A stretch of 13,858 nucleotides of DNA. It comes from Betaproteobacteria bacterium (GTDB taxonomy: Bacteria > Pseudomonadota > Gammaproteobacteria > Burkholderiales > Burkholderiaceae_C). Positions 7,363-13,722 of this stretch are shown in pieces. A program made the position numbers and the translations under genes. The notes under the pieces were generated by a model. It was not told the origin of the DNA. It did not search any database and worked only from the letters and a program-made list of their open reading frames with translations. The stretch's first letter is position 1, and every line of letters begins with the position of its first letter. Where the stretch lies: NCBI GenBank assembly GCA_947448675.1, contig CANFOR010000051.1, positions 1-13,858 of the forward strand, given 5' to 3'.

Positions 7363-7802
7363 CAGGCTGCCCGGCGCTTCGCAGATGGGGGTTTGGGGTG
7401 GCTAGGCGAGGCCGCTTCTGGTGCTGCCAAAAGTGTTTGGCTTTTCCGCCATTCGTAGATGCGCCAACCCATGCTGCCAACTTCTTGGTAATGGCGGTTC
7501 ATCGCATCAATGGCACCTTTGTTTTCAGCTTCCGACTGCGCCGCCAAGCGCGTACGCTCTTCGGGGCTGCGCTCGCGTGCGGCTTTGCGGGCAGCCAGGC
7601 GCTCGGGCGCGAGCCAGCCGTCGCTGCTGCGGGGCTCAGCAGGGCTTGCGGCTGCGTTGGCTGGCTGTGGCTTCACGTCGGGCACGGCCTTCATGGGCAC
7701 CAATTCAACGCGGCCGTCGGGGTGAAAGGCGGCGTCAAACAACTGGCCTGCGTATTTTTTGCCCAGCGAGATCTGGCCGCTGGCACCGACTTCTTTGAGC
7801 AT
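7362..7802 (-). CDS. Hybrid antitoxin: AbrB-like N-terminus with CcdA-like toxin-binding tail
   Basis: This is the probable antitoxin for the CcdB protein encoded next, and probably the repressor of the operon. In its 146 residues three parts can be seen. Residues 1-38 (VGASGQISLGKKYAGQLFD, then PDGRVELVPM) look like an AbrB-type swapped-hairpin DNA-binding domain, not the ribbon-helix-helix of classic CcdA. Residues of about 40-80 are a proline/alanine-rich linker. Residues of about 85-122 (RLAAQSEAENKGAIDAMNRHYQEVG) match the CcdA C-terminal arm that wraps CcdB (compare ENREAIEAYNERVE-type sequences). A basic proline-rich tail follows. The ATG at 7802 has AAAGG about 9 bases upstream and a sigma70-like promoter in the 60-base gap to the DUF349 gene. 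The domain split is from reading motifs by eye; the CcdA-like part is the surer one. Confidence 0.75.
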   Translation of the reverse strand: MLKEVGASGQISLGKKYAGQLFDAAFHPDGRVELVPMKAVPDVKPQPANAAASPAEPRSSDGWLAPERLAARKAARERSPEERTRLAAQSEAENKGAIDAMNRHYQEVGSMGWRIYEWRKSQTLLAAPEAASPSHPKPPSAKRRAA

Positions 7803-7831
7803 GATGGCGCGCCTTTCAAAAATTGCATGCC

Positions 7832-7860
7832 ATCATGCTGCATGAAGCGGACGGGGTCAA
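7832..7860 (-). promoter_or_regulatory. Promoter of the antitoxin-ccdB-RM operon with overlapping operator-like palindrome
   Basis: Read on the minus strand, TTGACC (7860-7855) and CATGAT (7837-7832) are separated by 17 bases. A perfect palindrome, TCATGC-T-GCATGA (7833-7845), covers the -10 element, and another CATG lies at 7826-7829, giving three CATG boxes 7-8 bases apart. This is the expected layout for repression by the antitoxin/toxin complex. The -35 sits against the end of the DUF349 gene. Confidence 0.5.
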
Positions 7861-7862
7861 GC

Positions 7863-10751
7863 CTAGCGCTTGAGTAAGGCCTTGAGCGCGTTTTGCAGGC
7901 GGCGCGCTTGTCCTGCGTCAAAGCTGGCAGCCAGCACCTTGGTGGTGTCAATCGCCCAGGTTTGCGCGGGGGGTGGGTCGTTGCGGCGGGTGAGCAGCTG
8001 CAGTTGCAGGGCGCGGCGCGCGTTAATGTGCTCGGCGGGCGTGGGCAGCTCGGCGGCCATCTCTAAGCGCAGCAGACTTTGCGCGGCTTCGCCACTGTTC
8101 GCCTCGCCTTGCGCGGCTTGCCCCAGGGCCTGGGCCCAGGCGGTGCGGCCCGCGGCGTTGATGCGGCCACCCAGGTCTTGCGCGCTGGGCAGCTCGGCGG
8201 CGCTGCGCTGTTCCCAAGCCGTGAGCAAGCGCGTGAGCACTTCGCCATGGGCTTGCATGGCCAGCTTTTTCAGGGCCGTTTGCGCATGCTCGATGGCCTC
8301 GCGCTGGGCGCGGAAGGCGGCGTCGCCCAAGCGCGGGCCACGCTCTTCAAAGCGCTCGCGTTCATTGCCGCGCTCTTGTCCACGATCGGCACCAAAGCTG
8401 CCACGCTCGCCTCGGCCTTCGCTGCGGCGCGGGTCAACAAAGCGGTTGTCGCCGGGCGCGGGGGCACGCGCGCCTGCTCCGGGGCCACTGCGGCCATCTC
8501 GGCTGTCGCGGCCACCGGCTTTGTCGCCAAACTTGCCACCACGGGCGGGGGCTGCGCTCTCGGCTTTGCGCGCGCCGGGGCGGTCGTCGCCGCGCACGGC
8601 AACCACGGCTTTAACGGGCTTGGGTGGCGCAACGGGCATGGCTGGGGTAGCTTCGGCGGGGGCGGCAACGCCCTCGCCTGCTGTTTCAGCTGTAGCTGGT
8701 GCTGCAGCATCGCTGGCAGGCGCGCTGGCCTGCTCGGTGTTTGCGCTTGCTACAACTTCTGTAGCTGCTCCCGCACTGTTGGCGCTGCTTTGCACGGTTT
8801 TTTGCTCGGCTTGCGCGGTCTCTGCCGCTTGCACCACGCCTTGGGCCAGGCTTTGGCCGCGCAGCGCTGCTTCCAGGTTTTGCATGGCCGCGCGGATGGC
8901 TCCGGCGTCGGCGCTTTGGGTGGCGGCGTCGAGCGCTTTGGAGGCTTCAAGCACCCGTTTGTCGTGCTCGCCCAGAGCCTCGGCGGCTTTCTCACGCTCG
9001 GCTGTTTTGCGGTTGAAGGCGTCGTCAATCGGCTTGCGAAAGGCATCCCATAGCTTTTGCTCGAACTTGCGCTCCAGCGGCACGCTTTGCGCCTCGTGCT
9101 GCCAACGCTGTTGCAGGCTGCGCACGGCGTCCACGCGCATCATCGGCTGGGCGCCGAGGGCGGTGGCCTCTTCGATCATGGCCTGGCGGCGCAGGGTGCT
9201 GGCTTTTTGCTCGGCCTCGAGCGGCGCGGCGGCAACCTTGATGGCCTCTTTGTACAGGGGCTGGATCTCGGCAAAAATCTTTTCGCCCACGTGGCCGCCG
9301 TCGCGCCAGCGGTCACCCAATGCGTGCAGAGCGCGGCTAAAGGCCTTCCACTCGTGGGGCTCGGTGCGGGCAGCGCAGGCGGCGGTGAAGGCTTTGATTT
9401 CTTCGATCAGGGCCAAGCGCTGGGCCTTGTGCTCGGCCGACTCGGCCTTGACTTTGTCAAGCCACAGCTCGACCACTTTATGGGCCTCGTTGCAGGCGTG
9501 GTCAAAACGCTTCCACAGGGCGTGGTTGGGCACGCCGCCTTGGTCGGTGGTCTTCCACTGTTCGCGCAAATGGCGCAGCACCTCTTGCATTTTGCGGCCG
9601 CCGTAGAGCTGGCCTTCGGGCTGCTTGAGCAGGGCCTCGGCCTTGCCAACCAGCTCCTCGCGCAGTTGGTCGGCACGCCAGCGCTGCCAGCCTTCTAGCT
9701 CGCCTGCAGCGCCCAGTGCGGCATGGGCTTGGTTTTCAAGGGCGCTGTCGATCAGTTTGCCGTGTTCTTTGAGTTGGTTGCGCAGTTCGGCGGCAGCTTT
9801 GGGCGTGGCTTTGCCGTGGCCCTCACTCACTTCTTGCTCTAATTTTAATAGCGCCTCACGCACAGCCAGCGCAGCTTTCTCGCGCATTTCTTTCAAAATT
9901 GCAGGGTCTACTTTGGGTTTGGCGGGCTCCAGCGGCACGCCGCGCGCTACGCGCAGCTCGTCGGCCCACACGGGCACCGGCGGCAGGGGTGCTGCAGCGT
10001 CGTCGGCAGCGGCCACGGCTTGCGACAGCGCGCTTTGAAAGGCGTCCCACACCACCAAGAGCTGGGTGCGCGAGCCCTCTAGCAAAGGCGTGTATTTGGC
10101 GTCTACGCTGGGCCACTGGGCGTCGGCCAGCAGGGCATCGGCCTGGGCTTGCCAATGGGCGATGTCGGCGCGCAGGGGCTCCCACACGGCTTGCGCGTCG
10201 CGCCAGGGTTTGGTCGAGAGCAGCTCGATGCGGTGGGCCAAGAGCACGGCGGCCTCGCGCTGCACCTGGGCGCGGTGTTGCAGGTCTTCGACCGATTTGA
10301 CGCGCTCGGCCAGCTGGGTTTTGAGCGCGGCCAGCGGCTCGCGTGACAGCGGCGCGCCCGCTTTGGCGGCGTCGCGCTGCCAGGCCAGGGCGTCGGCGAT
10401 GTTGATCTTGGTCAGGCCCAGCAGGGCTTGCGCTTTGACGGCCCATTCGGCGGCAATGGCTTCTTGGCCTTTGGCGCGTTTGAGTTCGTCGAGTTTTTCG
10501 CGCAGCGGTTTGGCAGCGCCTTTGTCGCGGGTGCTGAGGTCTTTGAAGACTTCTTGCATCTGCTCGGAGCTGGGGTTTCTGGCCAGCCATTCGCGGATGC
10601 GCGCAGCGCGTTCGCCCGAAGTAGCGGCAGAAAATGCGCCGCCGGTGAGTGCGTCGAGCGGGTGCGCCTCGGGCGCCTTGGTGTTAGGTAGGTTCACGGC
10701 GGTTTTGTTTTCGGGTTTAGACGCAGGGAGCAATTTGGAAAAACTGAGCAT
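7863..10751 (-). CDS. DUF349 repeat protein with RG-rich disordered region
   Basis: The biochemical role of this family is unknown to me. It is a 962-residue, mostly helical, charged protein. DUF349-like modules with W-x-x-x...F-x-x-x pattern are visible near residues 184-230 (RDAQAVWEPLRADI...VVWDAFQ), 395-430 (WKTTDQGGVPNHALWKRFDHAC) and 543-582 (LQQRWQHEAQSVP...LWDAFRKPIDDAF). Residues of about 637-715 form an alanine-rich linker, and about 715-810 an Arg/Gly/Asp-rich, probably disordered stretch (RGGKFGDKAGGRDSRDGR, RGERGSFGADRGQERGNERE). A conserved-looking helical domain closes the protein. The start MLSFSK at 10751 is chosen because from memory related proteins begin there (MxFxxF...HPLDALTGGAFS). 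The frame is open to 11015, but those codons lie inside a structured leader. There is no Shine-Dalgarno; the bases before the ATG are pyrimidine-rich. Confidence 0.8.
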   Translation of the reverse strand: MLSFSKLLPASKPENKTAVNLPNTKAPEAHPLDALTGGAFSAATSGERAARIREWLARNPSSEQMQEVFKDLSTRDKGAAKPLREKLDELKRAKGQEAIAAEWAVKAQALLGLTKINIADALAWQRDAAKAGAPLSREPLAALKTQLAERVKSVEDLQHRAQVQREAAVLLAHRIELLSTKPWRDAQAVWEPLRADIAHWQAQADALLADAQWPSVDAKYTPLLEGSRTQLLVVWDAFQSALSQAVAAADDAAAPLPPVPVWADELRVARGVPLEPAKPKVDPAILKEMREKAALAVREALLKLEQEVSEGHGKATPKAAAELRNQLKEHGKLIDSALENQAHAALGAAGELEGWQRWRADQLREELVGKAEALLKQPEGQLYGGRKMQEVLRHLREQWKTTDQGGVPNHALWKRFDHACNEAHKVVELWLDKVKAESAEHKAQRLALIEEIKAFTAACAARTEPHEWKAFSRALHALGDRWRDGGHVGEKIFAEIQPLYKEAIKVAAAPLEAEQKASTLRRQAMIEEATALGAQPMMRVDAVRSLQQRWQHEAQSVPLERKFEQKLWDAFRKPIDDAFNRKTAEREKAAEALGEHDKRVLEASKALDAATQSADAGAIRAAMQNLEAALRGQSLAQGVVQAAETAQAEQKTVQSSANSAGAATEVVASANTEQASAPASDAAAPATAETAGEGVAAPAEATPAMPVAPPKPVKAVVAVRGDDRPGARKAESAAPARGGKFGDKAGGRDSRDGRSGPGAGARAPAPGDNRFVDPRRSEGRGERGSFGADRGQERGNERERFEERGPRLGDAAFRAQREAIEHAQTALKKLAMQAHGEVLTRLLTAWEQRSAAELPSAQDLGGRINAAGRTAWAQALGQAAQGEANSGEAAQSLLRLEMAAELPTPAEHINARRALQLQLLTRRNDPPPAQTWAIDTTKVLAASFDAGQARRLQNALKALLKR
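8740..8774. repeat. GCTA-N9-TAGC palindromic repeat in the DUF349 gene linker
   Basis: The core GCTACAACTTCTGTAGC (8749-8765) extends to a 6-base stem GCTACA/TGTAGC. One flank reads TAGCTGCTCCCGC, the other (complement) TAGCAAGCGC, the same arm asymmetry as the copies at 3256-3290 and 4361-4395. It lies in the alanine-rich linker of the DUF349 protein, in the same orientation relative to the gene as the RM copy. Confidence 0.55.
9827..9861. repeat. Degenerate GCTA-N9-TAGC element in the DUF349 gene
   Basis: GCTCTAATTTTAATAGC (9836-9852) keeps the 9-base AT-rich spacer and one flank ending in CACGC, with one mismatch in the left arm. It encodes ALLKLEQ in a helical stretch. The AT-rich core stands out from the GC-rich gene. 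It is weaker than the exact copies. Confidence 0.3.
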
Positions 10752-11133
10752 GGACAACAGACAAAAAGAAGACGCTGCAAACCAGCGCCTAAGCGCGTAT
10801 TTTCGCCGGGATTTAGTTTGGCGGGTTTTGGGCGCTTTGGCGACTGTTTTTTTGCGCTGCGAAAAGCCCCAAAAGAAAGCCCGACCGGGTTGCCCTGCAG
10901 GCGTGCCGGTCGGGCTTGACGGTGGGGAAACCCCAGCCGTCGGGGTTCGCAGGCAAGGAGGTAATAGTCTTGCGCTGCGGTGGAAGCAATGGATTGCTCC
11001 CAGTGGGGCCGACACCGAAGTGGCAGCAGATGCTTGCGCAAAGCAAGCACCCTCACAATAGCCCTAGCGCAGCGCAATAGCAAGCAATTTATGCGCTCCC
11101 CGGCTCGATCGCCGAACAAATTCAGTTTAGCGT
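10752..11133 (-). other. Structured leader of the DUF349 gene (candidate cis-regulatory RNA)
   Basis: No convincing coding region lies here. On the minus strand, TTGCGCTGCG (11077-11068) can pair with CGCAGCGCAA at either 10979-10970 or 10861-10852, which are identical 10-mers. The first pairing encloses an 88-base domain with its own stems: TGCTTGC/GCAAGCA (11031-11037 with 11043-11049) and AGCA/TGCT (10985-10988 with 10995-10998). After it come AACCCC/GGGGTT (10929-10934 with 10942-10947, with an alternative GGGG at 10924-10927) and a likely terminator (10877-10917). The second pairing partner lies just beyond the terminator. This could be an attenuator, a riboswitch-like leader, or a separate small RNA. 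No known RNA family was recognised, and no clear minus-strand promoter was found. Confidence 0.45.
10868..10917 (-). terminator. Intrinsic terminator within the DUF349 leader
   Basis: A perfect 12-base inverted repeat, AAGCCCGACCGG (10877-10888) with CCGGTCGGGCTT (10906-10917), encloses a 17-base loop containing CCTGCAGG. Read on the minus strand the stem runs straight into TTTCTTTT. On the plus strand no T run follows. It would stop transcription entering from the right before the DUF349 start codon. Confidence 0.6.
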
Positions 11134-11162
11134 CAATTTGCATATCAAATTGAATTGATATG
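11134..11162. promoter_or_regulatory. Overlapping AT-rich palindromes upstream of the transglycosylase promoter
   Basis: CAATTTG (11134-11140) pairs with CAAATTG (11146-11152) across CATAT. CATATCAA (11141-11148) pairs with TTGATATG (11155-11162) across ATTGAA. The array ends two bases before the plus-strand -35 box and is strikingly AT-rich against its surroundings. It looks like a binding site for one or two dimeric regulators serving the plus-strand gene and possibly the leader on the other strand. Confidence 0.45.
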
Positions 11163-11163
11163 G

Positions 11164-11193
11164 TTGACTTGGCATTTAGAGCCAACCTACAAT
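11164..11193 (+). promoter_or_regulatory. Sigma70 promoter for the lytic transglycosylase gene
   Basis: TTGACT (11164-11169) and TACAAT (11188-11193) are separated by 18 bases, a good match to the consensus. Transcription should begin near 11200, leaving an unusually long leader of about 185 bases before the ATG. The leader would start with a hairpin, AGTTCC (11199-11204) with GGGACT (11214-11219). Confidence 0.65.
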
Positions 11194-11260
11194 CCGCCAG
11201 TTCCTGAAAAAGAGGGACTCCCCGAATCCGCTGCCGAACCCGGCTTGAATCGCCTCTGTG

Positions 11261-11282
11261 CAATAAAACGGCCCCACGGGCC
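11261..11282 (-). terminator. Possible minus-strand terminator in the transglycosylase leader
   Basis: GGCCC-CAC-GGGCC (11270-11282) is a short GC hairpin. On the minus strand it is followed by GTTTTATTG, giving a small terminator-like unit that would stop antisense transcription coming from the transglycosylase gene. On the plus strand the run is on the wrong side. No minus-strand gene to the right needs it. Confidence 0.3.
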
Positions 11283-11384
11283 TGAGCTAGAAGGTGATGG
11301 CGTACCCAAACAAACGCGGCTTATGTTGGTAAGGCTCCCCACGAGAGCAAGCCCGCAGCCAGCCACGCGAGAAGAGGAAGTGCT

Positions 11385-12203
11385 ATGACAGCGTTAAGCA
11401 AATTAGGCTCCGGCCTGCGCACCTTTGCCACTGATGTGGCCCAAGGCTTTTTTGAAATTACCCACAATGGTTTTGCTCTGTTGGGCTTGGCCGTGGCATT
11501 TGCAACGGTAACCCTGAGTGCCCGTGCCGACTTGCGCCAAGTGGGCGAAACCCAGCTCATGGGCTGGTTGCAAGCAAGGCAAGATGTAACCAGCATAGTT
11601 GCCAGTGAGCCCGATGCCATAGACCGGGCCACGGCGACCAACCCTAAAGAGCTGCCCAAACAGCAGGCGGCTTTGGCATATTGGCTCAGCAAAAAATACA
11701 AGGTAGCCCCAGAGCCTCTGAGCGCTTTGGTGGTGGCCGCTTATGAGGTAGGCAATAAGGCGCACCTGGAGCCCACACTGATCTTGGCCGTAATGGCGAT
11801 TGAGTCGGGCTTTAACCCGTTTGCGCAAAGCCCAGTGGGCGCGCAAGGCCTGATGCAGGTCATGACCAGTGTGCACACCGAGAAATACGACAACTACGGC
11901 GGCAAGCTCGCGGCTTTCGACCCGATAACCAATTTGCGCGTAGGCGTGAAGGTGCTGCAAGAATGCATCACCCGTGCGGGTTCGGTAGAGGGTGGCTTGC
12001 ACCAGTACGTGGGCGCAAGCAGCTCAGAGGACGGCGGTTATGCCGCCAAGGTCTTGGCTGAATTGGGGCGTCTGCGCTTGGTCGCCCAGGGCAAGGCCAT
12101 TCCCCTGAACGCGCCGACGGTGGTGCCCACCGCCCTGCCCGAAGCGCCCAGCACTAGCCCGGCTCCAGCTATCGAAAAAGTAGCGGCAGTCGGCCAGTCT
12201 TGA
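11385..12203 (+). CDS. Membrane-anchored lytic transglycosylase (SLT domain)
   Basis: Lytic transglycosylases cleave the MurNAc-GlcNAc bond of peptidoglycan with formation of 1,6-anhydroMurNAc, acting on the periplasmic side. The 272-residue protein has one hydrophobic segment at about 27-46 (NGFALLGLAVAFATVTLSA), probably an uncleaved anchor or signal, a spacer, and an SLT domain at about 125-225. The catalytic glutamate is E140 in MAIESGFNPFAQSPVGAQGLMQVM, followed by the typical YDNYGGKLAAFDPITNLRVGVKVL. The C-terminal 35 residues are a proline/alanine-rich tail. The catalytic domain is of the short family 1 type, not the large Slt70 form. The start is supported by GAGGAAG about 6 bases before the ATG. 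It has its own promoter at 11164-11193. The partner or specific role (division, secretion, recycling) cannot be told. Confidence 0.9.
   Translation: MTALSKLGSGLRTFATDVAQGFFEITHNGFALLGLAVAFATVTLSARADLRQVGETQLMGWLQARQDVTSIVASEPDAIDRATATNPKELPKQQAALAYWLSKKYKVAPEPLSALVVAAYEVGNKAHLEPTLILAVMAIESGFNPFAQSPVGAQGLMQVMTSVHTEKYDNYGGKLAAFDPITNLRVGVKVLQECITRAGSVEGGLHQYVGASSSEDGGYAAKVLAELGRLRLVAQGKAIPLNAPTVVPTALPEAPSTSPAPAIEKVAAVGQS
12159..12193. repeat. GCTA-N9-TAGC palindrome in the transglycosylase tail
   Basis: GCTATCGAAAAAGTAGC (12168-12184) has exact 4-base arms with 9 bases between. Outer bases CCGGC (12159-12163) and GTCGG (12189-12193) also pair, with one G-T, around the same centre. It encodes AIEKVAA in the variable C-terminal tail. 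The flanks differ from the best copies, so membership is less sure. Confidence 0.4.
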
Positions 12204-12423
12204 TCGACTAGCGCGAACTGGGTGCACCTCTGGCGGTGCTTTGGACTCGGCTACACTAAGCTGGTACGCAACTGGCGATAGGCAGAGCCCCATTTCAACA
12301 AGACCTGGGCCTGCTGACGTGGACACCCGGCAGACTGTTTAAACCACAGTTAGCCCCAACCACTAGGAAGCGTACCGTGCCACCCTTGCGTAAAGCGGTG
12401 CGTGCGTTTTAGCCGTTCGCCTG

Positions 12424-12453
12424 GGCAGCCAACCCCTGAGAAACAGGACTGCC
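12424..12453 (+). promoter_or_regulatory. Hairpin holding the glyA ribosome-binding site
   Basis: GGCAG (12424-12428) pairs with CTGCC (12449-12453), and inside it CCTG (12435-12438) pairs with CAGG (12444-12447) around AGAAA. The only Shine-Dalgarno-like bases, AGGA (12445-12448), lie 11 bases before the glyA ATG and are partly in the inner stem. The 256 bases between the transglycosylase stop and glyA hold nothing else convincing beyond a possible -10 TACACT at 12252-12257; no known riboswitch was recognised. Confidence 0.35.
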
Positions 12454-12459
12454 ATTACC

Positions 12460-13704
12460 ATGTTTAACCGCAATATCACCATCGCCCAGACCGACCCCGA
12501 ACTGTGGGCCGCGATTGAAGCCGAAAACGCTCGCCAAGAGCACCACATTGAGCTGATTGCCAGCGAAAACTATGCCTCGCCCGCGGTGATGGCCGCCCAG
12601 GGCACCCAGCTGACCAACAAATACGCCGAAGGCTACCCTGGCAAGCGCTACTACGGCGGTTGTATCAATGTAGACGTAGCGGAAACGCTGGCGATTAACC
12701 GCGTCAAACAGCTGTTTGGCGCCGACTGCGCCAACGTGCAGCCGCACTGTGGCGCATCGGCCAACGAAGCTGTGTTTCTGGCCTTCTTGAAACCCGGCGA
12801 CACCATCATGGGTATGAGCTTGGCTGAGGGTGGCCACTTGACGCACGGCATGGCCCTGAACATGAGCGGAAAATGGTTCAATGTAGTGAGCTATGGCCTG
12901 AACGCCAAGGAAGAAATTGACTACGAACAAATGGAACGCCTTGCGCACGAGAAAAAACCAAAACTGATTATTGCGGGCGCCAGTGCTTATTCTCTTGCTA
13001 TCGATTTTGAACGCTTTGCCAAAGTTGCCAAAGCCGTTGGCGCAATATTTATGGTCGACATGGCCCACTACGCTGGCCTGATCGCCGCAGGCGTGTACCC
13101 CAACCCGGTTCCATACGCCGACGTGGTCACCAGCACCACGCACAAGAGCCTGCGCGGCCCACGCGGCGGCATTATTTTGATGAAGGCAGAGCACGAGAAG
13201 GCCATTAACAGCGCTATTTTCCCTGGCCTGCAAGGCGGCCCGCTGATGCATGTGATTGCCGCCAAAGCCGTGGCATTTAAAGAAGCGCTTGACCCATCGT
13301 TCAAGCTATACCAGCAGCAGGTGCTGAAAAACGCCCAAGTGATCGCCGAAACGCTGACCCAGCGCGGATTGCGCATCGTCAGTGGCCGCACGGAAAGCCA
13401 TCTGATGCTGGTTGACCTGCGCAATAAAAACATCACCGGCAAAGAAGCCGAAGCGGTGCTGGGCGATGCCCACATGACGATCAACAAAAACGGTATCCCC
13501 AACGACCCCGAAAAGCCGATGGTCACCAGCGGCGTGCGCATTGGTACCCCCGCCATGACTACACGCGGCTTCAAGGACGAAGAAGCGCGCATGACGGCCC
13601 ATCTGATTGCCGACGTTTTAGACAATCCGCGCGACGCAGCCAACATTGCCGCCGTGCGTGCCAAGGTAAACGCCCTGACGGCCCGTTTTCCGGTCTACCG
13701 CTAA
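12460..13704 (+). CDS. glyA: Serine hydroxymethyltransferase GlyA
   Basis: SHMT is a cytoplasmic PLP enzyme that converts serine and tetrahydrofolate to glycine and 5,10-methylene-tetrahydrofolate, the main source of one-carbon units. The protein has 414 residues, the normal bacterial length. ELIASENYASPAV lies near the N-terminus, YAEGYPGKRYYGG at 55-67 and NVQPHCGASAN in the cofactor domain. VDMAHYAGLIAAGVYPNP leads to the PLP lysine K229 in TSTTHKSLRGPRGG. MVTSGVRIGTPAMTTRG is present in the C-terminal domain. No key residue is missing. The product-side pathway connects with serB, encoded about 8.5 kb to the left, which makes serine. nrdR follows after 18 bases and is probably co-transcribed, a common arrangement in proteobacteria. 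Confidence 0.98.
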   Translation: MFNRNITIAQTDPELWAAIEAENARQEHHIELIASENYASPAVMAAQGTQLTNKYAEGYPGKRYYGGCINVDVAETLAINRVKQLFGADCANVQPHCGASANEAVFLAFLKPGDTIMGMSLAEGGHLTHGMALNMSGKWFNVVSYGLNAKEEIDYEQMERLAHEKKPKLIIAGASAYSLAIDFERFAKVAKAVGAIFMVDMAHYAGLIAAGVYPNPVPYADVVTSTTHKSLRGPRGGIILMKAEHEKAINSAIFPGLQGGPLMHVIAAKAVAFKEALDPSFKLYQQQVLKNAQVIAETLTQRGLRIVSGRTESHLMLVDLRNKNITGKEAEAVLGDAHMTINKNGIPNDPEKPMVTSGVRIGTPAMTTRGFKDEEARMTAHLIADVLDNPRDAANIAAVRAKVNALTARFPVYR

Positions 13705-13722
13705 GCCGGGCCCCAAGCGCGC

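Noticed and set aside
7044..7813. Three GGCGCGCC octamers (7044-7051, 7315-7322, 7806-7813), two of them flanking the TA pair
   Set aside because: In DNA this GC-rich one or two such octamers are expected by chance, and one lies inside ccdB, so they are not convincing cassette borders.
8680..8696. GCTG-N9-TAGC near matches (here and at 9683-9699)
   Set aside because: They lack the AT-rich spacer and the flanking arms, and lie in alanine-rich coding DNA where GCTG is frequent.
7870..9606. 578-codon plus-strand open frame opposite the DUF349 gene
   Set aside because: Serine/alanine/arginine-rich low-complexity shadow; the minus-strand frame has recognisable DUF349 modules and a conserved start.
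10066..11061. 331-codon plus-strand open frame running into the gap
   Set aside because: Mostly antisense to the DUF349 gene, no motifs, and it crosses the terminator-like hairpin.
10957..11080. Small plus-strand ORF: GGAGG then TTG at 10970, 36 codons
   Set aside because: The ribosome site is attractive, but the frame lies within the 10-bp closed RNA domain, has a rare start, and the peptide shows no recognisable feature. The Shine-Dalgarno may be chance.
10870..11130. Candidate 6S RNA, SRP RNA, tmRNA or tRNA
   Set aside because: No signature of SRP, tmRNA or tRNA was found. The size and closing stem do not clearly fit the 6S architecture, so no family name was given.
10694..11263. 189-codon minus-strand frame across the DUF349 leader
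   Set aside because: No motif, no good ribosome site, and the DNA is better explained by RNA structure; it also overlaps the DUF349 start in another frame.
12241..12257. Possible glyA promoter around TACACT
   Set aside because: The -10 is acceptable, but no -35 lies at the right distance, so it was mentioned only in passing and not called as a promoter.
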